A stretch of DNA of 64,000 bases from Crambe crambe (taxonomy: Eukaryota > Porifera > Demospongiae > Poecilosclerida > Crambeidae), in assembly GCA_963924555.1 (NCBI GenBank), contig OZ004583.1, positions 4,063,501 through 4,127,500 on the forward strand, in the 5' to 3' direction. The stretch's first letter is position 1. Every line of letters begins with the position of its first letter. Positions 36,701 to 49,700 of this stretch are shown here, in pieces. The position numbers and the translations under genes were made by a program. The notes below the pieces were generated by a model that was not told the DNA's origin, made no database searches, and saw only the letters and a program-made list of their open reading frames with translations.

Positions 36701-37590
36701 GCATGCTTCCACAAAATAATTATTACCTACTACTCCTTAGCCTACATTGAGAAGTGAATGAAGTCGTGGGTAGCTGTATCGATTATGTGTGTTTTTTTTT
36801 TGTTGTTTTTTGTTGTTGTTGTTTTATCGTTTTATATATTTATTTTAGTTCAATATGACTCTTTTTATGTGTATAGGTATATGGAAAAACTGTCAGGAAT
36901 AGTGTTCAGTTGACTGTTTGCATTGAGGATCATAAATTCAGCCCCCAGAATTTTTGGTAAATACATGTATTCTTGTGAATGATCTGGAGTTAACTTTTAG
37001 AGCAGTCTTTTCATCCAACTCTTGGGCCATGTGTTTATGTCTGGAATTTTATTGCTATGTACTTGTATTATACTGTACATAGAAGTACATGTGCAAAAAG
37101 AATGTTTCTGGTGGAGGTGGGAGGGGGGTCTCACTCTCGATTTTGATTTTTCTTGGATGCATACATGGTCACTGTTTTTTGTTGTTGTTGTTTTGTTTTG
37201 TTTTGTATTTGTTTGCTTTTGTCATCATTTGGCTCTATTATAGTGGAAACACTTTGCATATGTAGGTACACATAATTTGGTATGAAGAATTGGCATTGTG
37301 CTTGTATATCTGGCACCAGGTTGCATGCATGAAATCTGTCTTGATCTCTCGGTCTAAAAATATTTCTACTTGTATTAGGGGAAAAAATCCTGGATAGCAT
37401 TGCATTTTCATCCAAGCTTTAACTCTTCATTTTCAACTCGGTAGGCTGTGCATTACTGCACTTTCTGCATCTTTGACTAAACTACATATGCATACATGCT
37501 ACCTGTGTAGCTAGAAAATTATCATTGCTCATGTGTAGTTACTCCTTTAGAGAAAAGTGATGGAGCTAAACTTTGAAGAGAATACTACTT

Positions 37591-37630
<40 letters not shown>

Positions 37631-39024
37631 TATTCATCAACTGAAAAAATGATGAAAATAACCTATTTCAACTCCCACTGTGTATTATTATTGCATTTGA
37701 TTCTGTTAATTCAGGAATGGTCGTTGGAGGTCTGTATGGCATGTTGATACTGTTTCAGGAGAAATAAAAGGGACTCTTAAAGTGCAGGCAAGTATAATAA
37801 CAATGGGCACCTTGGACCCATAATTTGCCACTGGTAATACTTTAGTCCCAATCCTAATCAAACCAGTAGAAAGATTTAGCTAGTAACGCACATGCGTGTC
37901 ACTCGTGGCAACATGCAAGTTCAAAACAGCGGATCAAGCCACAGAGCGGTTCGATGTGCCCAAACACTCGAGTTTCTAGCTATGGACTTGACTCAATAAT
38001 GAATCTTGACGTTCTAAGTGTCCAACGTTACAAAGAGGTGAGGAGTGAAAGAAAGAAAAAGAGAAATATACGGTACAAAGGTCAATAGCTACTGTGACTG
38101 CAGCAAGCCTAGCCAGGTAGAAACAAGGAGACTGCAGCAGCGGAGAATGCATGGCTGCAGCAAGCCTAGATAGCAAGGAAAACAAGAACTGCATAGGAAA
38201 AGCCTCACTGAAGGAAGAAAAGCTTAACTAGAAGAAACCAGCCCCAATAGCATGCAATTTCAAGGTTGCCACAGATTTTCTGTGGGTGCAGGCTAGTTTC
38301 TATTATTTGAATACCAAGGTACTTTAGCAAGGCTGTCCACTGTCAGCCAGTTTATAAATTGTATATATTATTAGTACTTACTCATATTGAACTTCGTAAT
38401 TATTGCACTTGCCAATGATTTTTACTTAGCTGAAGCCTGAATGATGAAGTTGTAGATATTCCTATACCTATGTTCAACCTTGTATACATATGCAGTGAGT
38501 ATCTCACTGGTAAATGAGAGAGCCAAGGGTCTATGTACATATGTAGGTTATAGAAGTCTGGCTTTCCAGCTTGGTTATATCATATACTAGGTTCATTATT
38601 ACGAAGATGGAAATGTGCAACTGGTTTCAAGCAAAGAAGTGAGCAAAAAACTAAAATTAGGAGTAAGTGTATAATACTTACTCTGTGTACATTTACTTAT
38701 TGTGTTTTCATCTACTAGAATGCTGAAGAGACTGCAAAGTCCATTGTTAAATCAATCGAGTCGTCAGAAAATGAATACCAGGTATTCCTTTTTAATTTGA
38801 ATTTCCACCTTTCCATCTTGAATGATATGCTAACAGAGTTCCAGCTATTACTCTTGTGTGTTATTCAACCCCCCTCCCCATTTTAGACTGCTATTGGTGA
38901 GAATTACCAAACAATGAGCCAGACTACTTTCAAGGCTTTGCGCCGAGCTCTACCTGTCACCCGTACAAAGATAGATTGGGATAAAGTATTGTACCAGAAT
39001 GTTGCAGCAGAACTTAAGCATTAG
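33239..39024 (+). CDS. CAPZA: F-actin-capping protein subunit alpha, complete, 11 exons
   Basis: The alpha subunit pairs with CAPZB to cap barbed ends of actin filaments. Exons: 33239-33277, 33838-33901, 34545-34596, 34792-34849, 34911-34997, 36476-36592, 36877-36956, 37715-37787, 38591-38662, 38719-38781, 38887-39024. They join in phase to 280 residues; the family is about 286. Signatures include [34 protein letters not shown], a conserved [10 protein letters not shown] block encoded across exons 7-8, [17 protein letters not shown], and the C-terminal EGNYQ-equivalent [20 protein letters not shown] that leads into the tentacle helix. The intron after exon 8 starts with GC (gcaagt at 37788), a strong non-canonical donor. 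A (CT)n tract at 33764-33792 lies in intron 1 and a 35-T run at 37595-37629 in intron 7. Confidence 0.98.
33764..33792. repeat. (CT)n microsatellite in CAPZA intron 1
   Basis: About 14 CT units lie some 45 bp upstream of the exon 2 acceptor. Confidence 0.95.
34998..36475. other. CAPZA intron 5 with transposon ends
   Basis: It holds a partial repeat C end (cagcacttctgctgaggaaaaa, 35880-35905) and, at 35985-36110, a segment beginning acggtggacccttgattatctgaac. The latter resembles the terminal sequence of pogo/Tigger-type elements. No coding region was recognised. Confidence 0.5.
35985..36110. repeat. Possible pogo/Tigger-type MITE end
   Basis: ggtggacccttgattatctg followed by ttggataagtgaatgtttggataatg resembles the CAGTGGACCTCGATTATCCG-like ends of pogo-superfamily elements. 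Only one end is visible; the call rests on pattern memory. Confidence 0.35.
37595..37629 (+). repeat. Poly-T run of 35
   Basis: An uninterrupted run of 35 T in CAPZA intron 7, well upstream of the acceptor at 37714. It could mark the A-tail of a minus-strand retroposed insertion, but no body was identified. Confidence 0.95.
37788..38590. other. CAPZA intron 8, GC-AG type
   Basis: About 0.8 kb beginning gcaagt and ending actag. The two flanking exons join in phase only with this GC donor. No gene is inside. Confidence 0.75.
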
Positions 39025-39308
39025 ATCGGTTTGGTTTTCTTTTCTTTTCTTTTTTTCAGGAGTGGTGTTTGTATTTATAGTTGACTTTTTTTTCTTTTTC
39101 AATAATATTGATCGAATCATTAAACATAGAAGTTGATTATTATAATAATATGGTAGCAATTGTATAGTTTTTGCCTTTTTGAGTTATCAAAAAAAAAATT
39201 TTTTAGTTCTTTTCTGCTCTTGATCCTTCAAAAATATAATGTATTGACTACAGAAAGTAGGCACATTACATTAATTGCTGTCCTGTGTAATAGATTACTA
39301 TACTGTGT

Positions 39309-42300
39309 TCATTTAATGCTGCAGTATAATATATACAGGCAAAGGCCAGAAATGTTGCTAACCTCATTAGCTCCTTCTTGAGATCTTAAATATGTCGATT
39401 CTCTTTTTTTATCATCAAATTTAATCTTACGTTTTGGACGGAGACACCTGTATGATAAATGTGATAGTAACTATCTCATGACACTGAGGAATTTAAATGC
39501 ATACTTGAAATAAACAACACAGGAATTTAAAATACATACTTGAAATAAACATATATACTTCCACCAATGACTCCTGAAAATATGAGTATGAAAAAGATGA
39601 TACTGATGGGTACTGCCACTTTAGTTCCTGCATGAAGATGATCAAATTATGACTATTACTATTGTGTATGTATTTCTTACCTAAGTTCAGTGCTGGTATA
39701 ATAACAATATCATCAAATTGACATTGAGGGCCAGTGGTGAAAGGTGGACATCTGTAACAGTCTAAATTATAAGCCTGATGCTATTTATGATTCTGCTTCC
39801 ATTACCTGCAGGTTATGTCTCCAAAGTCAGGAATACAGGTACCTCCTCGCTGACAATAAGTTGGAGTGCAAACTCCTGCAATTACTAGTGTAGCTAGTGA
39901 AAGACTAATGTGAATTCAAAACTCACTCATTGAACAATCTTGGCCTTCATACGTGTCTAAACACTGACACTTGTTTGGACCGATGCATTTTCCTCCATTC
40001 AAACATGTAAAATTACATATTCCTGAAATTGATGACAATAGGCTAACAAGTTAGTCTTTTAAAAGACTAGGATGCCTTGGCACAACTTCAGTGCAACCTT
40101 TATTATTACTAGGGCAATGTTCAACATTCAGTTGACAGCGAGCGAGCAAGCAAGTATTCTTCAACGATTTTCATTTGCTGTTGAGTATCTGTAGCAATGT
40201 GCAGCATTTGATAGTGAGCAATTAAAGTAGCTGATAGGCTTCAGTACTTGATATAGCTAGAGTCATGTAAGTGGTGGTAGGCAGCTGCATACATGCTTAC
40301 CTCAAAGCAGCCTAGTGCCTACAAGCTGCTTAGATAAGCCTCTTGTGCCTGCTGCCCAAAAGGCTGTAGAAATGTTGAGCTGATAGTTCATTTGTTTTGT
40401 GCTTTGCTGTTGTGTTATGTAGCTAAGTGGCAGGCAGTTGCATGCATAGAAAGCTAAGTACTTACCACAAAGCACTTAGATATGTCTAGTGCCTACAATC
40501 CACTTAGATAAGCCTAGCCCTACTATCCACCATGCTATAAACAAAGCAATGTAGAAATCAATCAAGCAATTACAACTGGAGCAGTAGAGCTTGTGTCTAG
40601 CTAGCTCTAGAGCTAATGCATGTGCTCATAGACTATAGTGAAACCATAGTCGCTGTACCGAGGCAAAAAATTAATGACAAGCTATACACTAACTTACCTT
40701 CTTCACAGTTTTTTCCAGTATATCCAGTTTTACACTGACATTCATATGTTCCATTAATATTTTCACATGTGCTTCGATTATTACATACTTCTCCACAGAG
40801 TTCAATGTCACATAGTGTTCGGTTTTCAGTGAATGGACACTGGCAAGAAATATTCCCACCAAAGTCATAACATACACCATTGGGGCATAGAGGACATGTC
40901 TCTATATCTGTTAATATTGCCAAGCAAGTCATAATTATAAGAACAAGGTGTACAAATAATAATGTATTTATGTGTTCTCAAATGATGATAGCCATAAATT
41001 AATTCTCTTATCAGATGATATTTGACCAATAATTAACATACTGGAATTAACTCCTTGACATGGGACCCTATAATGTGAAGACTGGGGTCTAGTCTAAACA
41101 GGTCTGTCCTGCCACCTTTTTTGTACACCATATCCACCACAGTGGACACCTTAAAACAATTTGTGTACCATTAACCCTATACCCTATACCTAATTACTTA
41201 CTGAAACAAGTTACTTCATCCTCAAGCAAAGTATAGCCACTTGGACATTGACATCTATATTCACCTGAATTATTTTCATTTTCTTTACAAATATGAGAAC
41301 ATTCATCAGCTTCTAGGAAACATGAATACCACCCTGTAACATAAACACAAAGGCATTAAAGCAAAGGTAATTTAAAAAGAACAATCATTAACCTTTTGAG
41401 GGCTTCTTTAGCCTGCTGATAATTGCTACCCCTGAGTATATGTCATTCGATGGAACTTCAATCGATTTGAACGATAAATCAGCGGTGTTGACCAAAATAT
41501 AACTTGAACTAGCAACAGATGTAAGTAGCATTTGATTCTTCACAACTTCCATCTTAAAAAACTTGTAGGAGCTATGTGAAAATATCACTGTTTTGAATGA
41601 ACCATCCAAAGTGCTCATCCATACACTTTGTCCATCAATCCAGTAGAGCTTATTAGAAACGAAGTCAATTGTGAGTGAAGATGGCTCAGAAATATTAATA
41701 ATGCTATGCTTGTCGGTACCATTTAACCTACTCCGAAAGATGTCATTATCATCTGCCCAATAGAGCCATCTATGATTAAAAATAATAATTCAATCTATTT
41801 GGGTATGTAATCATAAAAGTCTCTGATGAGAGAGAAATTAAGAGAAGAGCAGTTTATTTATTAGCCTACTCCATATGGAGACCACATTTTCTTCTTTGAT
41901 GTGAGTTTGCTCTAGCATAGCTAGCTAACTAGTTCATATAGCTCATGTGAAAACTGTTCATAGAGTGTACAATTTCGTGCTGGAATTGACCGCTTCTACA
42001 GTCATAATTGTGTTACTATCATCAGGAACATTAACTGTATGTAGCATGCAACCACAATTCTAAGTTTTGTACACTAGCTGTCCATAGGTTCAGCAAAAAA
42101 TGAAGTTGGTGTGCACCAATTGCAAGAGCTGGTCCATCAATTGTCCCCCCTATCTAGCTAATATCACAGTAACCAGTAAAGCACTCCACATGATATGCCA
42201 TATAAATCAGAACTAATTTTATTATAGGTAAAAAATTAATACTTACCAAATACAAGGACCTGCTAATTAACTAGTACACACAAATAATAGTACCATTATC

Positions 42301-45300
42301 ATCCCAATATCAGAATCTGAATTATTTTTGTAGTTGTTAAAATTAAACAGAGATCAGTAGCTATTTGCATAGAGACATTATTTTTTTGAGCAAAATTTAC
42401 AAGGATCACTACTCGTTTTCAATCCATTCTAGCTAGCTATCTCACTAGTGTCATAAAAATAATTCACAGGGGAAGACTGTTATAGTTATATAACAAACTG
42501 ATATGTGTTTGGACAGGAGAAAGTTAACTAAGTTAGCAGTTACTTTATGTATACCTCTCTAGTTCTAGCTGTCCAATATGGTGGCTTCCTCTAATAAGCT
42601 ATGCCCATTGCAGCCCCTCTACATCATCTACTCTTCAATCATGACTGTTCATTTATGGCTACCTGTCATTATGTTCATTTAAAAATAAAATACTCTAGAT
42701 TTAACCTGTTGCACATGATACTACGCCATTACATGAATATTCTGTCATGATGAGCAATGAGAATGGCAATGCTATAAGTACTGATGAAGATAAATTACAC
42801 TTACTCATTTAATGGATCAACAGCAATACCTCTCACTTTGTCTCCAGTAGAGATTATGGTATTATCATTAGAGTCATCGACCCTTGCTCTTTTTATAACT
42901 TGATATCTGTAACAAAAAAGGTGGCGACATATACAAACTATATCTTGATTGCTATCAGTAGAGACTTAGGTATGGTTGTTGGTTTGCTTGCCAACTTTGT
43001 GTTAATACAGGAATACTAGCCATTAGTTACTGAGCACTAAAATCAATTTAAAGACATGCAAATTATGCTCTTTTTTTTCTTCCCTATTATGCTATGCTCC
43101 AATGTCAGAATCCCTGCCCTATTATGCTCAACAAAAATGCTTTAAAAGTTGGTAAGAAAATTAATAAGTGACATTTTATTGTAGCATAATTGCAAGTCAT
43201 CCATCAGCAGCAAGTTAGTTTGCTGGAACATTTAGTAAAGAAAACAGCAGCAGAAGAAAGTTTGTTTTGTTACCACCAACAATTATATAGGTGGCTAATT
43301 CAGCAGTTTATACAAAGGAACTTGAGAGTCGATATCAACACCTCCAACCTGCCAACCCCTGGAAGTAAAAATCCCCTATTATGCCAGCATTGTGCTGGCG
43401 TTAAGATTCAACCCATTATGCCCAAAACTATGCCAGCATAATTTGCATGTCCCTAAAAATCATGGTAGTACCCATGATTCCCTTCATACACACATGCAGT
43501 AAACAAGTCACTACTTACACATCGTCAGTCCAATAGATATATCCATTCATCCAATCATATGAAATATCCCATGCGGTGGCATTGCTTAGTATTAGAGTTC
43601 GATCGTCTTGTAATGGAGTGAGTCGATTAATGGAAACTTTCCAAATGGAAGAAGCATTCCGATCGCCATAGTAGACGACATTGTTAACCAAATCAAAATC
43701 CATAGCATATATATTACCTACACATATATGATCATCATAATCTCTGCCATGTGTGCATGTACAGCAAGGAGTTACGCAATCAGTGTATCTGTGTATGCAA
43801 TATTTTGTCTGGACAAAAATCTTACCTAACTTCAACAGCTTTTGATGTATATATTTTGCTTAGTATTATGCTCAATAATATTCTGGTAACTTAAACAGAG
43901 CAATCAACAAAATAATAATAATCATTACATATTTCTTACAAGTGGGTTTGTCTAAATCATTTCTATACACTACATAATAGCCACACCTGTTGATATAGAT
44001 TGCTGCACTCCATCTAGTAACTGGAGAAGAAATGTTTTTCTTATATCCCTTGATAATAGTCTAGTTTTATTAGTTTCAGTGGAGTAGGATGAAAAAGTGA
44101 AGCCTAATGCTATGATCAATAAAAAATAATTTCATGGTCACACTTTTATGCTATGTACCTTCAGATGAAATACAGGAGTATCCATCAGCTCCAACTATAA
44201 ATCCTTCATCACACACACACTTTATGTGGCCACTGTTAATTGCACATGTTTCTTGGCAAAAATTACAATCCTCTACATCTGAAATGAACAAACATTGATG
44301 AAAATATGAAATAGTAACCCTAGCAATAACCCTAATTAAATCAGGTTATACTAAGTTGAGTGATACTAGCCTAAGTACATTTACGTACCAACAGAGAATG
44401 ACTGTTTCAGAGGATGAAATATTGTCATATCAGTAACATCCAGCATTATTCGTTCTATTAACAAAGTCAGTCGAGTGTGAGATCTATAACTACGTATATT
44501 ATACATGATTATACATGTGCATACTTACCATGCGCTTTGGTACGTACATTAAGTTTTATAATTGTTCCTGACTGAAGAGCTACATATGCAAAAACTTCAA
44601 ATACTTCTAATGCTCTTGGTACTCCATTAACAGTAGCCACATTTTTGGTATTACCAGAACTAATGGAAAAAAGATTTCCATCTTCGTCTATATAGAATAT
44701 GTCATCATCAACTGGATCTAGTGATATATCCAATGGACAAATATTAGATATGACAGTTGTCATCAAATCAGTTCCATTCAAACTTTGTGATAGTATTGAT
44801 GCATTGTGACATAAACCATTGATCCAATATATATTCCTGCAACAATCAGAGAAAATACATACACAATTAATACAAGGCTGACACATAGTGGCAATCGCAT
44901 GATTTGAAGAGAACCAGTTTCACACTTTCACAGTATGACTGAAAAATTAGCAGAGAAATGATCAGCTATGTTTGTTTGGAGAGGAAATTCCATTAATTTT
45001 TCTGACTAGATATTGATCTATAAACTTCTACCCAAGTATACCTTGACACTGACGAAAATATTAAGTTTCTTGGATTCTCTAAAGAATTCATAATTTTTTT
45101 GGCTGTGCTGTTCTTCCAGACATTAATTGAAGCAGTTACATTGTCAATATAATAAATATCACTAGTCATCCAGTCTACTGCAATATCTGTGATCACTGTG
45201 TCAGTGAAGTACAATTCTGATAGAAAAGAAGACGACTTTGATATTGAAATTCCAGAAATTAAACTACCAGTTTGATTCTCTGCAACATAATATAGTACCT

Positions 45301-46358
45301 GCAATAAAGATCATTGGAATTGACTGCTGAATGGAAGGACTGCAAGTTTAGCCTACTTAGCATGATGTAGCTACTGTTGCATCTCAAAATATACCTTCAG
45401 CTTGTAATCATAGTCAAATGCCTTTATTGTACCAGTTATGTTTAATATTTCTTGAACCTCATAGTTTATCAAATTTACACTTGATATAGTATGAGAAGTA
45501 GTGAATAGCAGCTCTGGATATGGTTCTGTGAAAATAAAGGACAAATAATTGAAAGTATCATGCGAAACTTGACTTACCTGTAACTAGGCAAGTGAACATA
45601 TCTTCTTGTAAAATATATCCTTCTTCACAAAAGCATTCATAACCAAAAACAAAATCAGATCTTTCTCTACAGTTCTGACTGCATTGACCAAATGATTGAT
45701 CCATACATGCACTTCCATCTGCAATTCATGACAGTAGAAAAATAATTCTAGAACATTACATGAAATTATTGAAACGTACATTGTGATAAAACATCCACAA
45801 CAGCTGCTGTCATTAGATTACAATCATGAATAATCATCACAATTGAAAAGTCATATCGGCCTGGACTGAGTGCATTAGAATTATGCACTGATAAAGTACT
45901 TGCATTGAAAACAAACTGTCTGGAAGAGTTATCACCCAAAATTCTGGAATACTGAATTGTTTCGTTTGTAAAAAGCTGACGTGTTAGTTGAACAGAAAAT
46001 ACATGCATACTTTCTTGAACGTTTTCAGATGAGACTTGATGATGATACACTTGTCTATCAAAATCTAGATCTGTGTAATAATTAGCTATTATTAGTAAAC
46101 AATTCTATATCCACAAACATCATACTCCAATTTATTGCATGTAACAATTTGTAGGTGAAAAATATACCAGCTAACAGAGAATGCTGTTCATTCTCAGACC
46201 CATTTATTATTTTGACGGATATAAATTTAATTTGTCGCACTTCAATCGTTGGCCAAGACAGAATAAAAACTGGCAGACGACTCACCGGAGGTTGCCAAAA
46301 TACCAGCCGTAACCAGAGCTCCCATACAGCATACAATATGAATATAGTGATTTTCCAT
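39309..46358 (-). CDS. Single-pass YWTD beta-propeller / EGF receptor, LRP-like, ~980 aa
   Basis: Nineteen exons (46358-46286, 46239-46168, 46070-45780, 45718-45578, 45525-45395, 45298-45042, 44836-44529, 44454-44389, 44278-44159, 43717-43519, 42906-42805, 41769-41393, 41333-41202, 40907-40698, 40022-39927, 39875-39806, 39751-39681, 39627-39540, 39447-39309) join in phase to 980 residues. Order: hydrophobic signal-like start; a ~100-residue region with weak cadherin-like pattern; EGF; a YWTD-type propeller (IYYIDNVTAS, NIYWINGLC, DIFYIDEDGN); EGF; a second propeller (VVYYGDRN, GYIYWTDD, WLYWADDND, KLYWIDGQS); EGFs including CQCKTGYTGKNC; a transmembrane helix (VPISIIFFILIFSGVIGG); and a basic cytoplasmic tail of about 45 residues. 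No LDL-A repeats or NPxY motif were seen. It resembles LRP or nidogen-type receptors, but no one-to-one orthologue is claimed. The exon 1-2 join is least certain; an unspliced start at 46411 is possible. Confidence 0.85.
40049..40670. repeat. Repeat C, copy 2, carrying repeat D sequence
   Basis: ttagtcttttaaaagactag at 40051 and accgaggcaaaaaa ending near 40670 match the two ends of 30681-31498. The interior 40115-40590 is inverse to 22740-23170. It lies in the intron between exons 14 and 15 of the YWTD/EGF gene. The composite suggests that families C and D are the same element with variable interiors. Confidence 0.7.
41770..42804. other. YWTD/EGF gene intron 11, nothing recognised
   Basis: About 1.0 kb between exons 11 and 12. 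It is AT-rich, with no coding or repeat structure that I could delimit. Confidence 0.5.
43053..43451. mobile_element. ~400-bp MITE in YWTD/EGF gene intron 10
   Basis: GACATGCAAATTATGCT at 43053 is inverted as AGCATAATTTGCATGTC ending at 43451. The flanks (tttaaa / ccctaaa) extend the similarity to about 23 bp. The interior has repeated 'attatgc' words (ccctattatgct, ccctattatgcc, cccattatgcc). It is non-coding; the 83-aa open frame at 43190-43441 lies entirely inside it and is not supported as a gene. Confidence 0.75.
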
Positions 46359-46719
46359 GATTCCGTTACCAATCGCCGCCTAGTATCGCTAGCTAACTTC
46401 TGCCTTTTCACACCTAGTACCTAGCTAGAAACCTGACGTCATGCAATGCCCTTATGAGGTTTATTGTGAGCGTATTGTGTTACACTATTAATGTCCCCAG
46501 AAGGAGTGCTGAACTCCATAAAAATACCAGTTCCATAGTAGTATACTACATTTAAGTACTTCTTCTCAACCTTTATCCCATAGGGTACCCAATACAGCTT
46601 AAGCACGGTGCACGAGACAGAGCTGAAGACATACCTCTCATAACTGTAGCTATACAAGATATTTTATCATAGAACTAAACTAGTAGGTAATAAGAAGTTA
46701 TTAGGTAACACAACAAAAC

Positions 46720-49700
46720 TTATTTCTTTCTATGGTATTTATAAGGTACAAATGGCATTTTACTAAGTACAGCAGTCACTGCTTTATTCCTAACCAACAC
46801 ATTCACATTATTTTCAATTTCATTTGGCACATAAGCCATAGCAATGTTACAACCCAGTGTAGGGCTAGGGCAACCAGAAGTGATATATCCAATCTGAGAT
46901 CCATCATCATCAGTGACTCTGCAATTTTGTCGAAGAAGAGGCCCATGTGAAATTAGACCGACTCTTTTTCTTCTTCTAATACCAGCTAGCTGGTCTAAGA
47001 TGACTTCACTTCCCCGAAAGCCACCTTCCTTTTTACGCCTCTTACCTATCATCAATATACAATGTCAAAATTAAGTGCCCAGACATACACAGAGCAAGAC
47101 CGATTTAAATATGCTCATTCCCCACAATAATTTGAAATTTAAAAATCATGACCGGTAAACTTAGCTCCCCCATACATGGTTACATGGACCCCATTTTGAC
47201 TGACACATAGGTAATATGCACACCCTCATTTAAATTCCACAGAGCCCCGATGAACATTACTTTGATAATCAATTACTCCACTTCAAACAAACCTATGCAC
47301 CAAGACAATCCAGCTTCCACTGGAGAAATTTCTTCAGATATTTCATGACCATAAAGGCATAACCCAGCTTCAGTTCGTAGTATATCTCTACATCCCAAAC
47401 CAGCAAGTTTCACCACCTTATTTTCCATTATTTTTTTGCATAATTCAGTAGCTCTTGATGAAGGTACAGAAATCTACAAAATTAATGGAGCATGACCTGA
47501 CTACTATGGTAGAGTATATGAATATTCACAACAATTTGTAAAAAACTGGTCATGGGACTAAAATATTTCCAGACAGCAGTCAGCAACCTATGACAGTGAT
47601 CTCTTGAGTGAAAGCATTGAAGTGCTACCCTCATTGCATACATAAAGCACTCTAATTAAAAGGTCTGTGCTACGGGAATGGAATCTACTGTGTCAGGACT
47701 TCCTTTCACCTAAAGGGGACATATATCATTACTAGGGTTCTTAGGTGTAGTCACCCTTGGTCCATATTAGTATTCCTTAAACACTATTCACCCTAAATAC
47801 ATCTTCTACTGGCTATTACAGGTTGATGTTTAGATAGCAGATCACTGATGAGCTGGAGGTGTTAAATAAACAGTCTACCGTTCATTTTGAAAAATCAACA
47901 CATGCATTCCGCTAGCAGAGAGTCTGAATATAATGGCTCATTGTATGGAGTATGAAAGTTTTTTGGATTAAAGCCAAAATTGATGCATTTTAAACACTGT
48001 ATCAAATTGGGATCCTCATAAATACCTGTCAATGTATGTATGCATGGCCGCAAGCGAATTCCATTTGAAAACTAATCACATGACCCACTTTTATAAACTG
48101 AGGAAGTTCACAAGTAGCTATATCATTAAGTGCCACAGAGTAAGAGTAGCCACTGTTACACAAACCTCAATCCCATCTTCCCCAGTATAACCACATCGTG
48201 TAACCTGGCATCCTTTTATCCCAAAAACATCCATTACAGCACTCTTCATGAAGTACAACTTGTTTATGTTGTCTTTTATGCCATCTTTCATCACAGAAGT
48301 CAGCAATGGACCTTAATAAATTAATCAAAGTTAGAACAAGCTACAGGTAATTTAGTAATTATTATTGATACATAATGTTATTCATGAACCTTGAAGAGCT
48401 ATCAGAGCTTTCTCACTTAATATAGATATATTGACATCTGAGGAACCATCTTTGAATGACATCAAATTTTCCTATGAAGGAGGAAATGTAAATATTGTCA
48501 AAGCTAGTTTGGCAGCCATGCAACAACATTCTGACAATCTCAGACTTACATTTCAAACAACAAAGCTATGTACATATTAAGTTGCAACACTTACATCTAA
48601 ATATGCCTTATCCTTTTCTGCACAAGCAGCATTGGCCACTATATAGAAACACCTGGAACCAGTTCGAGTAATAATGCAGTCATCAATGATTCCCCCTTGA
48701 TCATTAGTTATCAATGAGAGTGTTCCTATATGTAATACAGTAGAAAAGACAGTTATCAGAGTCCAGAAAGTTAAATCCCTATCTTGTATACCTCTTTTTG
48801 CATGTTAAATTATTATAGATGGCACAGACTCTATCTCTATCCAAGATAATGTCAAGGTTGTCTTTCAGTGTTTCTTATTCATCTTTACCCAAGAGCAACG
48901 ACATAACTGACTGGTCAGTATACAAACATACAATCCAATCAACAAATTCGCTGCCAAAATAATGTCTAGGCACTGACATGGCTTCTTGATTAAATCTGGT
49001 GCATTCGATGTCACACATTACTAGATATTTGTGACCTATAACAATGGGACTTCTATGGATGTGAAGCAAATCATAACCTGAAGATGCTCCATGGAAAATA
49101 ACCTTTTGTTCTAGATCCATATGTGAAGCAAGTCAAATGCTCCATAGAAAATAAATATTTTTTGTTCTATATCTAGAGGATTAACATCAAAATGGGGAGA
49201 AAAATATAAATGTAAGATACAGGCTCACCAAGCTACTTATTCTTAAACCACTTCTACAGGATATACACAAGGCAGTTATTACCTATGTAGTACCGCTGAG
49301 TGTATCCTTTAGATGTAGGACATACCAGTTCCTTTTGGCAATGACTGTATGTCCGACACAAGAATTGTTTCTAAAAATTTCTCTGCATCATTACCAGTCA
49401 CTTCCAACTGTGTGAATAAATGCTCTATAAATTACTTATAATAATAATAGTTGGAAAGAGTGGGATAACCAAAGATTTGAATCCAGTCAGAAAGTACTAT
49501 GAAAATAGAGAGCTTTCAGACAATTAGTATTCTCCAAGGTCATCACAATACCAAGCAGGGTAAAGCTAATGTGCACGCCTACTCATATAAATCGTTCAGA
49601 ACATGCAAAGGTTCAGTATTCAGGCTGAGCTAAAATAAGCAGAGATCTAACCTCAACTCGCTACCATTGCCTACTGTTTTAATAAAATTAGTGATTGAGG

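Noticed and set aside
39181-39205. A/T-rich segment considered as a shared convergent terminator for CAPZA and the YWTD/EGF gene
   Set aside because: Convergent 3' ends are only 284 bp apart, but no clear polyadenylation signal pair could be assigned by eye.
43190-43441. 83-aa plus-strand open frame
   Set aside because: It lies completely between the inverted ends of a MITE and has no family motif.
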